From Allochromatium palmeri (GTDB lineage: Bacteria; Pseudomonadota; Gammaproteobacteria; Chromatiales; Chromatiaceae), in the NCBI RefSeq assembly GCF_009720725.1, contig NZ_WNKT01000009.1:49958-113957 (forward strand): a stretch of 64,000 nucleotides of DNA, read 5' to 3'. The notes under the pieces are model-generated. The model was not told the DNA's origin and searched no databases. It was given only the letters and a program-made list of their open reading frames with translations. Positions 45,838 through 54,157 of this stretch are shown here, piece by piece. Both the position numbers and the translations under genes were made by a program. Position 1 is the stretch's first letter. Each line of letters opens with the position of its first letter.

Positions 45838-47565
45838 ATGGAACTGACCAACCACATCATCCTGCTCGGCTCAGCCGTCGTTTTCGTCAGCGTACTGGCG
45901 AGCGTGGTGACAGCGCGCGTCGGTGCGCCGCTGTTGCTGGTGTTCCTGGTGATGGGGATGCTGTTCGGCGAGGACGGTCCGGGCGGCATCACCTTCGACG
46001 ACGTCCAGCTCGCGCATCTGCTCGGCAACCTGGCACTGGCCGTGATCCTGTTCGACGGCGGACTGGCCACGTCTTACAAGGACTTCCGGGTCGGTCTGCG
46101 CCCGGCGCTCGGGCTGGCCACGCTCGGCGTGCTCATCACCACGACCCTCACCGGACTGTTCGCGGTCTGGTGGCTGGAACTCGGTTGGCTCGAAGGGCTG
46201 CTGCTCGGAGCCATCGTCGGCTCGACCGATGCCGCGGCCGTGTTCTCACTGCTGCGCTCCAATGGCATCGAACTCAAACAGCGTGTTGGCGCGACCCTGG
46301 AGATCGAGTCGGGCAGCAATGATCCGATGGCGATCTTTCTGACCATCGTCCTGATCGAGCTGATCCGGAACAATCAGGGCAATCCCGGCTTGACGCTCCT
46401 GACCGAATTCGTGCGCCAGATGGGACTCGGCACCCTGTTCGGACTGGCCGGCGGCTTCGTGCTGGTGTGGCTCGTCAATCGGCTCAAGATGTCGGCTGGA
46501 CTCTATCCGCTCGCCATCATGGCCGGCGGACTGTGTCTGTTCGGCGTCACGGCCACGCTGAACGGCAGTGGTTTTCTGGCCATCTATCTGGCCGGTATCG
46601 TGATCGGCAACCGACCGCTCGAAGCGCGCCTGGAGATCAAGCGCTTCCACGACGGCCTGGCGCGACTGGCCCAGATCGGCATGTTCCTGATGCTGGGGCT
46701 GCTGGTCACACCCTCGGATCTGCTACCGGTAGCGCCTGATGCCCTGCTGTTCGCCCTGGTACTGATCCTGATCGCGCGTCCACTGGCCGTCTGGCTGTGT
46801 CTGCTGCCCTTTCGCTTTCCCTGGCGCGAACAGGTCTTCATCGGCTGGGTCGGACTGCGCGGGGCGGTGCCCATCATCCTGGCGCTGTTTCCGCTGCTCG
46901 CCGGACTGACCCTGGCGCCGGTGATCTTCAATATCGTCTTTTTCGTGGTGTTGGTCTCGCTGCTGATCCAGGGCTGGACGGTCATCGCACTGGCACGCCG
47001 GCTGGATCTGGAGGTTCCGCCCAGCACGCATCTGGTGCAGCGGGTGGAACTCGACATCCCGGGTCAGCAGGAACTGGAGTTCGTTGGCTACCGGCTGGCG
47101 GAGAATGCCCCGATCGTCGTCGAGACCTCGGTGGCTCAGACACGTCTGCCGCCCGGCTCGCGTCTGGTCGCCGTGCTGCGTGATGGACGGCTGCTCGATC
47201 AGTGTGGCCCGGTGATGGCGCGTGCGGGCGATCATGTCTATCTGCTGGCCGATCCGGGCGATCTGGCCGAACTGGACCGGCTCTTCGTCGCCGCGCCCGA
47301 GACCGAGCGTCTGTCGGAGCGTGCTTTCTTCGGCGAGTTCGTGCTCGATGGCGCGGCCCGGCTGGCTGATCTCTGCGCCTTCTATGGTCTCAAGGTTCCG
47401 AGTGACGATGGACAGCTTACGCTCGACGCCCTGATCCGGCGTGAACTCAACGCCCATCCGGTCGTCGGCGACCGACTCCAGCTTGACGCCCTGGAACTGG
47501 TGGTGCGCGCGGTTGACGAAGACCGCATCACCCAGGTCGGACTCAAACTGCCGAGTGCCGATTGA
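45838..47565 (+). CDS. cvrA: CPA1-type K+/H+ antiporter (CvrA/NhaP2-like)
   Basis: A 575-residue inner-membrane antiporter. About 12 transmembrane helices (1-390) carry the CPA1 motifs AIVGSTDAAAVFSLLR and LEIESGSNDPMAIFL (ND). They are followed by a TrkA-C-like domain (about 400-480) and a CorC/HlyC-like C-terminal domain (about 485-575), the architecture of CvrA/NhaP2. K+ or Na+ selectivity cannot be read from sequence. It is 42 bases after yciK on the plus strand. Confidence 0.9.
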   Translation: MELTNHIILLGSAVVFVSVLASVVTARVGAPLLLVFLVMGMLFGEDGPGGITFDDVQLAHLLGNLALAVILFDGGLATSYKDFRVGLRPALGLATLGVLITTTLTGLFAVWWLELGWLEGLLLGAIVGSTDAAAVFSLLRSNGIELKQRVGATLEIESGSNDPMAIFLTIVLIELIRNNQGNPGLTLLTEFVRQMGLGTLFGLAGGFVLVWLVNRLKMSAGLYPLAIMAGGLCLFGVTATLNGSGFLAIYLAGIVIGNRPLEARLEIKRFHDGLARLAQIGMFLMLGLLVTPSDLLPVAPDALLFALVLILIARPLAVWLCLLPFRFPWREQVFIGWVGLRGAVPIILALFPLLAGLTLAPVIFNIVFFVVLVSLLIQGWTVIALARRLDLEVPPSTHLVQRVELDIPGQQELEFVGYRLAENAPIVVETSVAQTRLPPGSRLVAVLRDGRLLDQCGPVMARAGDHVYLLADPGDLAELDRLFVAAPETERLSERAFFGEFVLDGAARLADLCAFYGLKVPSDDGQLTLDALIRRELNAHPVVGDRLQLDALELVVRAVDEDRITQVGLKLPSAD

Positions 47566-47605
47566 GGATCGACCCCAGGTGCGGACTCCAACGCCTTTGC
47601 TGTGC

Positions 47606-47611
47606 GATAAT
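47606..47611 (+). promoter_or_regulatory. Candidate -10 element upstream of yajC
   Basis: GATAAT lies 112 bases before the yajC ATG in the gap after the antiporter gene. A convincing -35 was not found; the call is tentative. Confidence 0.3.
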
Positions 47612-47722
47612 CCCGCCCTGTTTTTGTGGGGCCGTCCCGTGACTGGAAGCGGCGGCCCGTTCGCGTCCACTGGCTCGCCCAATCCAGAGCGATCCACGCA
47701 ACACTGAGTAAGGAACCGACCC

Positions 47723-48055
47723 ATGAGTTTTTTCATCTCCGATGCCCTGGCCCAGGGCGAGGCCGCCGCACCGGCCGGCGATCCTTTCATGGCCCTGCTG
47801 CCGCTGGTCCTGTTCGCGGTCGTCTTCTACTTCCTGCTGATCCGTCCGCAGGCCAAGCGTCAGAAGGAACATCGTAAGATGGTCGAGTCGCTGGCCAAGG
47901 GCGATGAGATCATCACCATGGGCGGCATGGCCGGGCGCATCGCCGACATCGGCGAGAACTTCGCCCTGGTCGAGGTCGCCGACGGCATGAAGGTCAAGAT
48001 CCGTCGCGCCGCCGTGGAATCCGTGCTGCCGAAGGGCACCCTGCAGGAGCTCTGA
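47723..48055 (+). CDS. yajC: Sec translocon accessory protein YajC
   Basis: YajC associates with SecD and SecF in the inner membrane. The 110-residue product has an N-terminal Ala-rich lead, one transmembrane helix (LLPLVLFAVVFYFLLIRPQ) and the soluble part RQKEHRKMVESLAKGDEIIT with the family GGMAGRI. Classic yajC-secD-secF order follows, though the tgt and queA genes often upstream are missing. There are 172 bases between yajC and secD, longer than usual; I saw no element in them. Confidence 0.96.
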   Translation: MSFFISDALAQGEAAAPAGDPFMALLPLVLFAVVFYFLLIRPQAKRQKEHRKMVESLAKGDEIITMGGMAGRIADIGENFALVEVADGMKVKIRRAAVESVLPKGTLQEL

Positions 48056-48227
48056 CCCCCACCCTCCCGAGATCAGCCTCGTCCCGGACGCTGGAGACCG
48101 GCGTCCAGGATCAAACGGCTCAGAGTGGATCGTCGATCCGAATATCCGCGCCGCATCGCCGGCGATCCCTCCAGACGTCTCCCGCCAGCGCACACGGCGA
48201 GCCGCCATTCTCCAATCCGGAGTCCCA

Positions 48228-50084
48228 ATGAACCGATACCCACTGTGGAAGAATTTACTCATCCTGGGCGTCATCCTGGCCGGCCTGCTGCTGGCCTGGC
48301 CGAATCTCTACTCCCAGGATCCATCGATCGAGATCACCGCTGCGCGTGGTCATGAGATCAGCGAGGCCAGCCCCGGCGAGATCAAGTCCGCGCTCGAAAA
48401 CGCCAAGGTACCGCTCAAGGGCATCGAGTCCCTGGAAGGCGGCAAGCTGCTCGCCCGTTTCAACACGCCCGGCGAGCAGTTGCGCGGTCAGGAGGCCATC
48501 GAGCAGACCCTGTCCGAGCGCTACCGCACCGCGCTCACCCAATCGGCAGACCTGCCCGGCTGGATGCGGGCACTCGGTCTCCATCAGATGTCGCTCGGTC
48601 TGGATCTGCGCGGCGGTATCCATGTCGTCATCGACGTCGACATGGAAGCCGCGCTCGAACAGGCTGTCGAGCGCTACAGCGGCGACCTGCGCACCCTGTT
48701 GCGCGAGGACAAGATCCGCTACCTGACCCTGACCCGCGATGGCACCAATATCCTGGTCCGCTTCGAGGATGCCGCCAGCCGCGACGCCGGCGAGAAAAAG
48801 ATCAAGCGCGAGTTCCGCGAACTCACGCTCGAGCCGAGCGAGGAGTCCGGGGTCTTTCTGCTGCGCGCCAGCCTGTCCGAAACCGAACAGCAGCAGATCC
48901 GCGACTTCGCGCTCCAGCAGAACATCACCACCCTGCGCAATCGCGTCAATGCGCTCGGCGTGGCCGAGCCGAGCATCGCCCGTCAGGGCGAGCGACGCAT
49001 CGTCGTCGAGCTGCCGGGCGCGCAGGATCCGGGGCGTCTGAAAGAGATCCTTGGGGCCACAGCTACGCTCGAATACCGCCTGGTCGATACCGAGGGCAGT
49101 GTCGCCGACGCCGTCGCCGGACGTCCGCCCGTCGGCAGCAAGCTCTACTACGAGCGCAACGGCACTCCGATCCTGCTCAAGCGCCGGGTGATCGTCACCG
49201 GTGACCAGATCACCGACGCCTCAGCCGGCTTCGACAGCCAGAGCGGCAGCCCGGCCGTGTTCGTCAATCTCGACGGCCAGGGCGCGCGGCGCATGCGCGA
49301 CGTCACCACCGAGAACGTCGGCAAACCGATGGCGGTGGTCTTCATCGAGAACCGCACCACGACCCAGATGGTCGACGGCGAGCCGGTCAAGACCACGCGC
49401 AAGGTCGAGGAAGTCATCAGCGTTGCCACCATTCGCGAGCCATTCGGCCGACGCTTCCAGACCACGGGCCTGGACAGCAGCAACGAGGCGCACGACACCG
49501 CGCTCCTGCTGCGTTCCGGTGCGCTGGCGGCCCCGATCGAAATCGTCGAGGAACGCACGATCGGACCCAGCCTGGGTCAGGACAACATCGATCAGGGCTT
49601 CAACTCAGTCATGATCGGTCTGGCCCTGGTGGTTCTGTTCATGGCGCTCTACTACCGGATCTTTGGACTGGTGGCCGATCTGGTACTGGTCGCCAATCTG
49701 GTGCTGACGATCGCCGTGCTCTCCATGCTCCAGGCGACGCTGACCCTGCCCGGCATCGCTGGTATCGTGCTCACGGTCGGTATGGCGGTCGACGCCAACG
49801 TGCTGATCTTCGAGCGCATCCGCGAAGAGATCCGCAATGGCAACTCGCCCCAGGCCAGCATCCATGCCGGTTATGACAAGGCGTTCTCGACCATCATTGA
49901 TGCCAATGTGACCACGCTGATCGCCGCCGTGGTGCTCTTCAGCTTCGGCACAGGTCCGGTCAAGGGCTTCGCGGTGACGCTGTTCATCGGCATCATCACC
50001 TCCATGTTCACCGCCATCCTCGGCTCGCGCGCCCTGATCAATCTGATCTACGGCGGTCGGCGGCTGAACAAGTTGGCCATCTGA
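48228..50084 (+). CDS. secD: Protein translocase subunit SecD
   Basis: SecD with SecF uses the proton motive force to pull exported proteins across the inner membrane. The 618-residue product has TM1 (LLILGVILAGLLLAWPNLY), the LGLDLRGGIHVVIDVDM motif, a large periplasmic P1 domain (about 130-440) and five C-terminal helices with GMAVDANVLIFERIREE. Start ATG has GGAG 6 bases upstream. secF follows after 12 bases. Confidence 0.98.
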   Translation: MNRYPLWKNLLILGVILAGLLLAWPNLYSQDPSIEITAARGHEISEASPGEIKSALENAKVPLKGIESLEGGKLLARFNTPGEQLRGQEAIEQTLSERYRTALTQSADLPGWMRALGLHQMSLGLDLRGGIHVVIDVDMEAALEQAVERYSGDLRTLLREDKIRYLTLTRDGTNILVRFEDAASRDAGEKKIKREFRELTLEPSEESGVFLLRASLSETEQQQIRDFALQQNITTLRNRVNALGVAEPSIARQGERRIVVELPGAQDPGRLKEILGATATLEYRLVDTEGSVADAVAGRPPVGSKLYYERNGTPILLKRRVIVTGDQITDASAGFDSQSGSPAVFVNLDGQGARRMRDVTTENVGKPMAVVFIENRTTTQMVDGEPVKTTRKVEEVISVATIREPFGRRFQTTGLDSSNEAHDTALLLRSGALAAPIEIVEERTIGPSLGQDNIDQGFNSVMIGLALVVLFMALYYRIFGLVADLVLVANLVLTIAVLSMLQATLTLPGIAGIVLTVGMAVDANVLIFERIREEIRNGNSPQASIHAGYDKAFSTIIDANVTTLIAAVVLFSFGTGPVKGFAVTLFIGIITSMFTAILGSRALINLIYGGRRLNKLAI

Positions 50085-50096
50085 GGAGCGCGCGAC

Positions 50097-51047
50097 ATGA
50101 GCAAGAAACGCACGATCAATGAGCTGAACATCGACTTCATGGGCCGGCGCCATATCGCGTCCTGGCTGTCGATTGGCGCGCTCGTCATCTGTCTGCTGTC
50201 GATCCTCTTCCGTGGCTTCGACTTCGGGCTGGACTTCACCGGCGGTACCGTAATCGAGCTGGGGTATGCACAGCCGACCGAACTGAGCGACGTGCGCGCC
50301 GCCCTGGAGACCGAGGGACTCGGCAGCGCGACCATCCAGTATTTCGGCTCGCGTACCGATATCCTGATCCGTCTGGCACCACAGGACGGTGTGGAAGAGG
50401 CGAGCGCCCAACTGAGCGATCGCGTCTTCGCGGCATTGAATCGCGCCGCTGACGGACAGGTCGAACTCCGCCGGGTCGAGTTCGTCGGACCCCAGGTCGG
50501 CGAGGAACTGCGCGAACAGGGCGGACTCGCGGTGCTGTTCTCGCTGATCGGCATCCTGATCTATGTCGCGCTGCGCTTCGAATGGCGCTTCGCGGTCGGC
50601 GCGGTGGTGGCACTCATCCATGACGTGCTGTTCACCGTCGGCGTCTTTTCGCTGTTGCAGATCCCCTTCGATCTGACGGTACTCGCGGCCGTGCTGGCGG
50701 TGATCGGCTACTCGCTCAACGACACCATTGTTATCTTCGACCGTGTCCGTGAGAACTTCCGCCGCATCCGCAAGGGCACGGTGATCGGGATCATCAACAC
50801 CTCGATCAACGAGACGCTCTCACGCACCATCGTCACTTCAGGTACGACGCTGCTGGTGCTGGTGGCGCTCTACTTCCTGGGTGGCGAGGCCATCAGCGGT
50901 TTTGCGCTGGCGCTCATCATCGGCATCCTGGTCGGTACCTACTCGACCATCTATGTCGCTACGGCCATCGTCGTCTGGCTCGGCTTGAGCCGCGATGACC
51001 TGTTGCCGGTCAAGAAGGAAGGCGCTGAGCTCGATCCGCTACCGTAG
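50097..51047 (+). CDS. secF: Protein translocase subunit SecF
   Basis: SecF completes the SecDF complex. The 316-residue product has the N-terminal helix, FDFGLDFTGGTVIELGYAQP, and the C-terminal helices with VIGYSLNDTIVIFDRVREN. Length is normal. A stem-loop with a 12-bp stem 24 bases after the stop closes the yajC-secD-secF transcript. The gene converges with the small tandem genes and the SqrF-like gene. Confidence 0.98.
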   Translation: MSKKRTINELNIDFMGRRHIASWLSIGALVICLLSILFRGFDFGLDFTGGTVIELGYAQPTELSDVRAALETEGLGSATIQYFGSRTDILIRLAPQDGVEEASAQLSDRVFAALNRAADGQVELRRVEFVGPQVGEELREQGGLAVLFSLIGILIYVALRFEWRFAVGAVVALIHDVLFTVGVFSLLQIPFDLTVLAAVLAVIGYSLNDTIVIFDRVRENFRRIRKGTVIGIINTSINETLSRTIVTSGTTLLVLVALYFLGGEAISGFALALIIGILVGTYSTIYVATAIVVWLGLSRDDLLPVKKEGAELDPLP

Positions 51048-51071
51048 CGGTATCGTCGGCATGTAGACAGA

Positions 51072-51097
51072 ACAACGGGGCCAGATGGCCCCGTTGT
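51072..51097 (+). terminator. Terminator-like stem-loop after secF
   Basis: ACAACGGGGCCA and TGGCCCCGTTGT form a perfect 12-bp stem 24 bases past the secF stop. The T tract after it is weak (CCGTTT), so factor-dependent or bidirectional ending between convergent genes is also possible. Confidence 0.65.
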
Positions 51098-51151
51098 CCG
51101 TTTCAGCGTTGGCTCAATACCTGTCTTAGCAGGCATCCGTTCGACTCGTCG

Positions 51152-51250
51152 TCAGCCCCGAAGGGCGTAGGGCACCAGGGGCAACAGGCAAATGGCGACG
51201 ATATACCAGAAAGCCCGACGATCCTGGGTACGCAGTGCTTCTTCGCTCAT
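51152..51250 (-). CDS. 32-residue membrane protein, tandem copy A
   Basis: A tiny gene encoding a protein that begins MSEEALRTQDRRAF, followed by one hydrophobic helix (WYIVAICLLPLVPYALRG). The polar head and Arg/Gly end suit a single-span inner-membrane peptide. ATG is preceded by AAAGGTGACCAAG, the same leader as copy B. It differs from copy B at one residue (Leu for Met near the end). It is the second of two tandem copies after the SqrF-like gene. Function is unknown. Confidence 0.72.
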   Translation of the reverse strand: MSEEALRTQDRRAFWYIVAICLLPLVPYALRG

Positions 51251-51304
51251 CTTGGTCACCTTTCGAGTCAATGGTTGATCGATTGCTGGACGATTGGAGT
51301 CTCT

Positions 51305-51403
51305 TTAGCCCCGCATGGCGTAGGGCACCAGGGGCAACAGGCAAATGGCGACGATATACCAGAAGGCCCGACGGTCTTGAGTACGCAGTGCTTCTTCGCT
51401 CAT
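51305..51403 (-). CDS. 32-residue membrane protein, tandem copy B
   Basis: Same product as copy A with AMRG at the end. Coding DNA, ribosome site and part of the upstream sequence (a similar TTGATCGA-containing stretch) are all repeated at a 153-base interval, showing a recent tandem duplication or gene conversion. It lies 199 bases downstream of the SqrF-like gene in the same direction; whether it is on the same transcript is unknown. Synonymous changes between copies keep the protein, which supports a real coding function. Confidence 0.72.
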   Translation of the reverse strand: MSEEALRTQDRRAFWYIVAICLLPLVPYAMRG

Positions 51404-51602
51404 CTTGGTCACCTTTAAGTCGATGTTTGATCGAAAGAGGCGGTGGACGACTCGACCTTGGCGGCAGTGCCTTGTCGTCTCGTTCACCGGCCTACGGTTG
51501 TCAAGATGGCCGCCTTTCCAGCAACTTCAACGAATACCGCTTTTAGTCCGTGGAAATTTCGCACTATTTTACTGCGATATAAAGATCAAGCCATTGATTC
51601 GC

Positions 51603-52730
51603 TTAGCGATAGCGCTGCAAATACAGCCATTCAAAGAACCGCTTGAGCCAGTGGAAGAGCCGCATCGAGGGCAGGACCAGGTTGAACTTCTCGTTGCGCG
51701 CGACCAGCATGCCGCTGTCGTTGGTGTCGACAATACAGATCAGCTCGACGCGGAAGGTCTCCTTGGGTTCCTGACCCGCGAACTCGGCGAGCAGATTGCG
51801 CGCGGCCGCCCGCGCTTGCAGATCGGCCATGTGGCCCTGCTTAGGCATCCAGTCGGGACCAGGGAAGCTGCCCGAATCGCCGGCCACATAGACGCGCTCG
51901 AAGCCGGGCACCCGACACTGGGCATCGGCCTGGAGCAGCCCGCCCGGTGAGCGCGGCAGATCCGTGTCGTCGAACCAGGCATTGCCCGTCATACCCGGCA
52001 TGAACAGGATGAGATCGGCGTCGAAGGTCTCGGCCTCGGTGGTCACCTGGGTCGCACTGAAGCCTTTGAGCTTGTGGCCCAGATGAGTCTGGATGCCGCG
52101 GCGCCCCATCTCGGCGAGCAGACCGTCGACCGCCTTGGGTCCGAGCCGGTTGCCGGGACGCTCGGCCGGGGTGAAGAAATGCAGCGTGAATCTATCGCGC
52201 CGCTTCTCGCGCTTGAGCTGATTGTCCATCCCGAACAGGAACTCGAAGACCGGGCCACCGCGCATCGAGCTGGGTTCATTGGGATTGCCGGCAAAGCCCA
52301 TGGCGATGTGACCACCGTCCATCGCGCGCACCCGGTCGCGGATCTCCTTGGCCGCCGCCACGCCTTCGCAGGGGACGATGGCATGCTCGATGCCGGGGAG
52401 TTTTTTGATGAAGCGCCCGCCGCTGGCGATGATGAGTCCGTCGTTCTCGACCGAACCGTGCGTAGTCTCCAGCAGACGCCCGCCGTTTTTGAGTCCAGTG
52501 GCCTCGGCCGCCAGATGCCGGACCTTCATGCGTTCGAAGAAATAGCGCAGATCGATAACCAGATCATCGCCGGTGCGCAGACCGCTGGGCACCCAGATCA
52601 GGCCCGGATAGTAGACGAACTCGGGCCGGCGGCTGACGAGGGTTATCTCGACATCAGGGGCGCGCTTGCGCAGTTCGATGACGGCCGTCAGTGCGGCAAA
52701 CCCGGATCCCACGATGGTGACACGTTGCAT
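51603..52730 (-). CDS. Sulfide:quinone oxidoreductase-like flavoprotein (SqrF type suggested)
   Basis: From ATG 52730 the 375-residue product is a flavoprotein of the SQR/flavocytochrome c family: MQRVTIVGSGFAALTAV binds FAD, VYYPGLIWVPSG and IASGGRFIKKLPGIE follow, and the C-terminal LFHWLKRFFEWLYLQRYR is an amphipathic membrane anchor. It has three cysteines: 121, 272 and 332; Cys121 and Cys332 are the likely redox pair. Length and pattern fit SqrF (type VI), different from the SqrD-like protein at 37784. An upstream in-frame start would add 30 residues and is less likely. Divergent or unlinked to tesA (121 bases). Confidence 0.78.
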   Translation of the reverse strand: MQRVTIVGSGFAALTAVIELRKRAPDVEITLVSRRPEFVYYPGLIWVPSGLRTGDDLVIDLRYFFERMKVRHLAAEATGLKNGGRLLETTHGSVENDGLIIASGGRFIKKLPGIEHAIVPCEGVAAAKEIRDRVRAMDGGHIAMGFAGNPNEPSSMRGGPVFEFLFGMDNQLKREKRRDRFTLHFFTPAERPGNRLGPKAVDGLLAEMGRRGIQTHLGHKLKGFSATQVTTEAETFDADLILFMPGMTGNAWFDDTDLPRSPGGLLQADAQCRVPGFERVYVAGDSGSFPGPDWMPKQGHMADLQARAAARNLLAEFAGQEPKETFRVELICIVDTNDSGMLVARNEKFNLVLPSMRLFHWLKRFFEWLYLQRYR

Positions 52731-52851
52731 GATGTCAGTTACTCCAAAGGTGTTGAAGTCCGGCTCGATCTCGATCGGATCGAGCCGTCCAGATAGACAC
52801 GCGCCTTGCCTTGATGCCATGCCCAGGCATTGGGCACTCAGCGCTTGCAGA

Positions 52852-53463
52852 TCAGTCTAACAGCAGTGGTTCCAGGGTCGGCCAAACGTTGTCGAGCAGG
52901 CGCTCCTGCGCCTCGGCGGTCGGGTGCAGACCATCGGGCTGCATCAGACTCCAGTCCTCGGCCACATCCTTGAGCAGGGCCGGCACCAGGGGTACGCCCT
53001 GCTCGGCGGCGACCTCCATAAACACGGCTTGAAAGCCGTCGACGTAGGACGCACCATAGTTCGGTGGCAGTCGTACCCCAATGAGCATCACGCGCGCGCC
53101 TGACTCGCGCCCCTGGACGACGAGCTGCCCGAGAGTGTCGCGCATCAGATCGAAGTCCCAACCGCGCAGTCCATCATTGGCGCCGAGTTCGATGACGAGC
53201 ACCGCCGGGCGATGGCGTTCGAGCAGTGACGGCAGGCGTGTCAGCCCACCGGCGGTGGTTTCGCCGGACACGCTGGCATTGACCACCTGATACGGCCGTC
53301 CGGCGCGCTCGATGCGCTCGGCGAGCCGCGCGACCCAGCCTTGCCCGGTATCGATGCCATAACCGGCGCTCAGACTGTCACCCAGCACCAGCACCACCGG
53401 CGCCTGGGCAAAGGTTTCCAGCGGCGGACATAGCAGAATCAGAGTCAGGAGTAGATATCTCAT
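52852..53463 (-). CDS. tesA: Acyl-CoA thioesterase I / lysophospholipase TesA
   Basis: TesA is a periplasmic SGNH hydrolase acting on thioesters and lysophospholipids. The 203-residue product has a signal peptide (MRYLLLTLILLCPPLETFAQ), then LGDSLSAGYGI (nucleophile Ser), ELGANDGLRG and DGLHPTAEAQ (His). All four SGNH blocks are intact. Its start codon overlaps that of the divergent ybbA by two bases (CATG), so each gene's leader lies within the other. Confidence 0.95.
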   Translation of the reverse strand: MRYLLLTLILLCPPLETFAQAPVVLVLGDSLSAGYGIDTGQGWVARLAERIERAGRPYQVVNASVSGETTAGGLTRLPSLLERHRPAVLVIELGANDGLRGWDFDLMRDTLGQLVVQGRESGARVMLIGVRLPPNYGASYVDGFQAVFMEVAAEQGVPLVPALLKDVAEDWSLMQPDGLHPTAEAQERLLDNVWPTLEPLLLD

Positions 53464-54157
53464 GTCGGATCAAGCGGCCTCCGCCGTCTCGCGAGCGATT
53501 GGATTGGGTAAGCATGTTACCGGCCCGGCCGGCGGCTTGACCATCCTCGATGGATTGGATCTGGAGATCCACGCCGGTGAGGCGGTTGCCATCCTCGGGG
53601 CCTCCGGCTCGGGCAAGTCGACCCTGCTCGGGCTCCTGGCCGGACTCGATGATCCGACCGGCGGTGAGATCTGGCTGTGCGGGCAACGGGTCGATCAGCT
53701 TGACGAGGACGGACGCGCCGCGCTGCGCGCCGGCCGGGTCGGCTTTGTGTTCCAGAATTTCCAGCTCCTGCCGACACTCACCGCGCGCGAGAACGTGCTG
53801 CTGCCGCTGGAGCTGACCGGCACTCCGGACGCCGCGCGTCGCGCCGACGAGGCGCTCGATCGCGTGGGCTTGAGTGCGCGCGCCGGACACTATCCGCGCC
53901 AGCTCTCAGGCGGCGAACAGCAGCGCGTGGCTATCGCGCGGGCCTATGCGCCCCGCCCCGCCGTGCTCTTCGCCGACGAGCCGACCGGAAACCTCGATCA
54001 GACGACCGGCGAGCACATCATCGACCTGTTGCTCGAATTGCGTCAGGAAACGGGCACCGGCGCGGCCTTGGTGCTTGTGACCCATGATCCGCATCTGGCC
54101 GAGCGCTGCGACCGACGTCTGCGGATGCACGACGGACATCTGGAGTCACTGGCATGA
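53462..54157 (+). CDS. ybbA: ABC transporter ATP-binding protein YbbA
   Basis: The 231-residue ATPase of the MacB/LolD class has Walker A LGASGSGKSTLLGLLAG, Q-loop VFQNFQLL, signature LSGGEQQRVAIARAYA, Walker B VLFADEPTGNLD and H-loop LVTHDPHLAERCD. With YbbP it forms an exporter-like complex of unknown substrate. Divergent from tesA, a conserved arrangement; the overlapping start with tesA has AGGAG 10 bases upstream. It overlaps ybbP by 4 bases. Confidence 0.93.
   Translation: MSDQAASAVSRAIGLGKHVTGPAGGLTILDGLDLEIHAGEAVAILGASGSGKSTLLGLLAGLDDPTGGEIWLCGQRVDQLDEDGRAALRAGRVGFVFQNFQLLPTLTARENVLLPLELTGTPDAARRADEALDRVGLSARAGHYPRQLSGGEQQRVAIARAYAPRPAVLFADEPTGNLDQTTGEHIIDLLLELRQETGTGAALVLVTHDPHLAERCDRRLRMHDGHLESLA

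Noticed and set aside
51126..51344. 72-codon minus-strand frame across the small tandem genes
   Set aside because: It is a shifted frame over the two 32-residue genes; the repeated ribosome sites and conserved protein favour the small genes.
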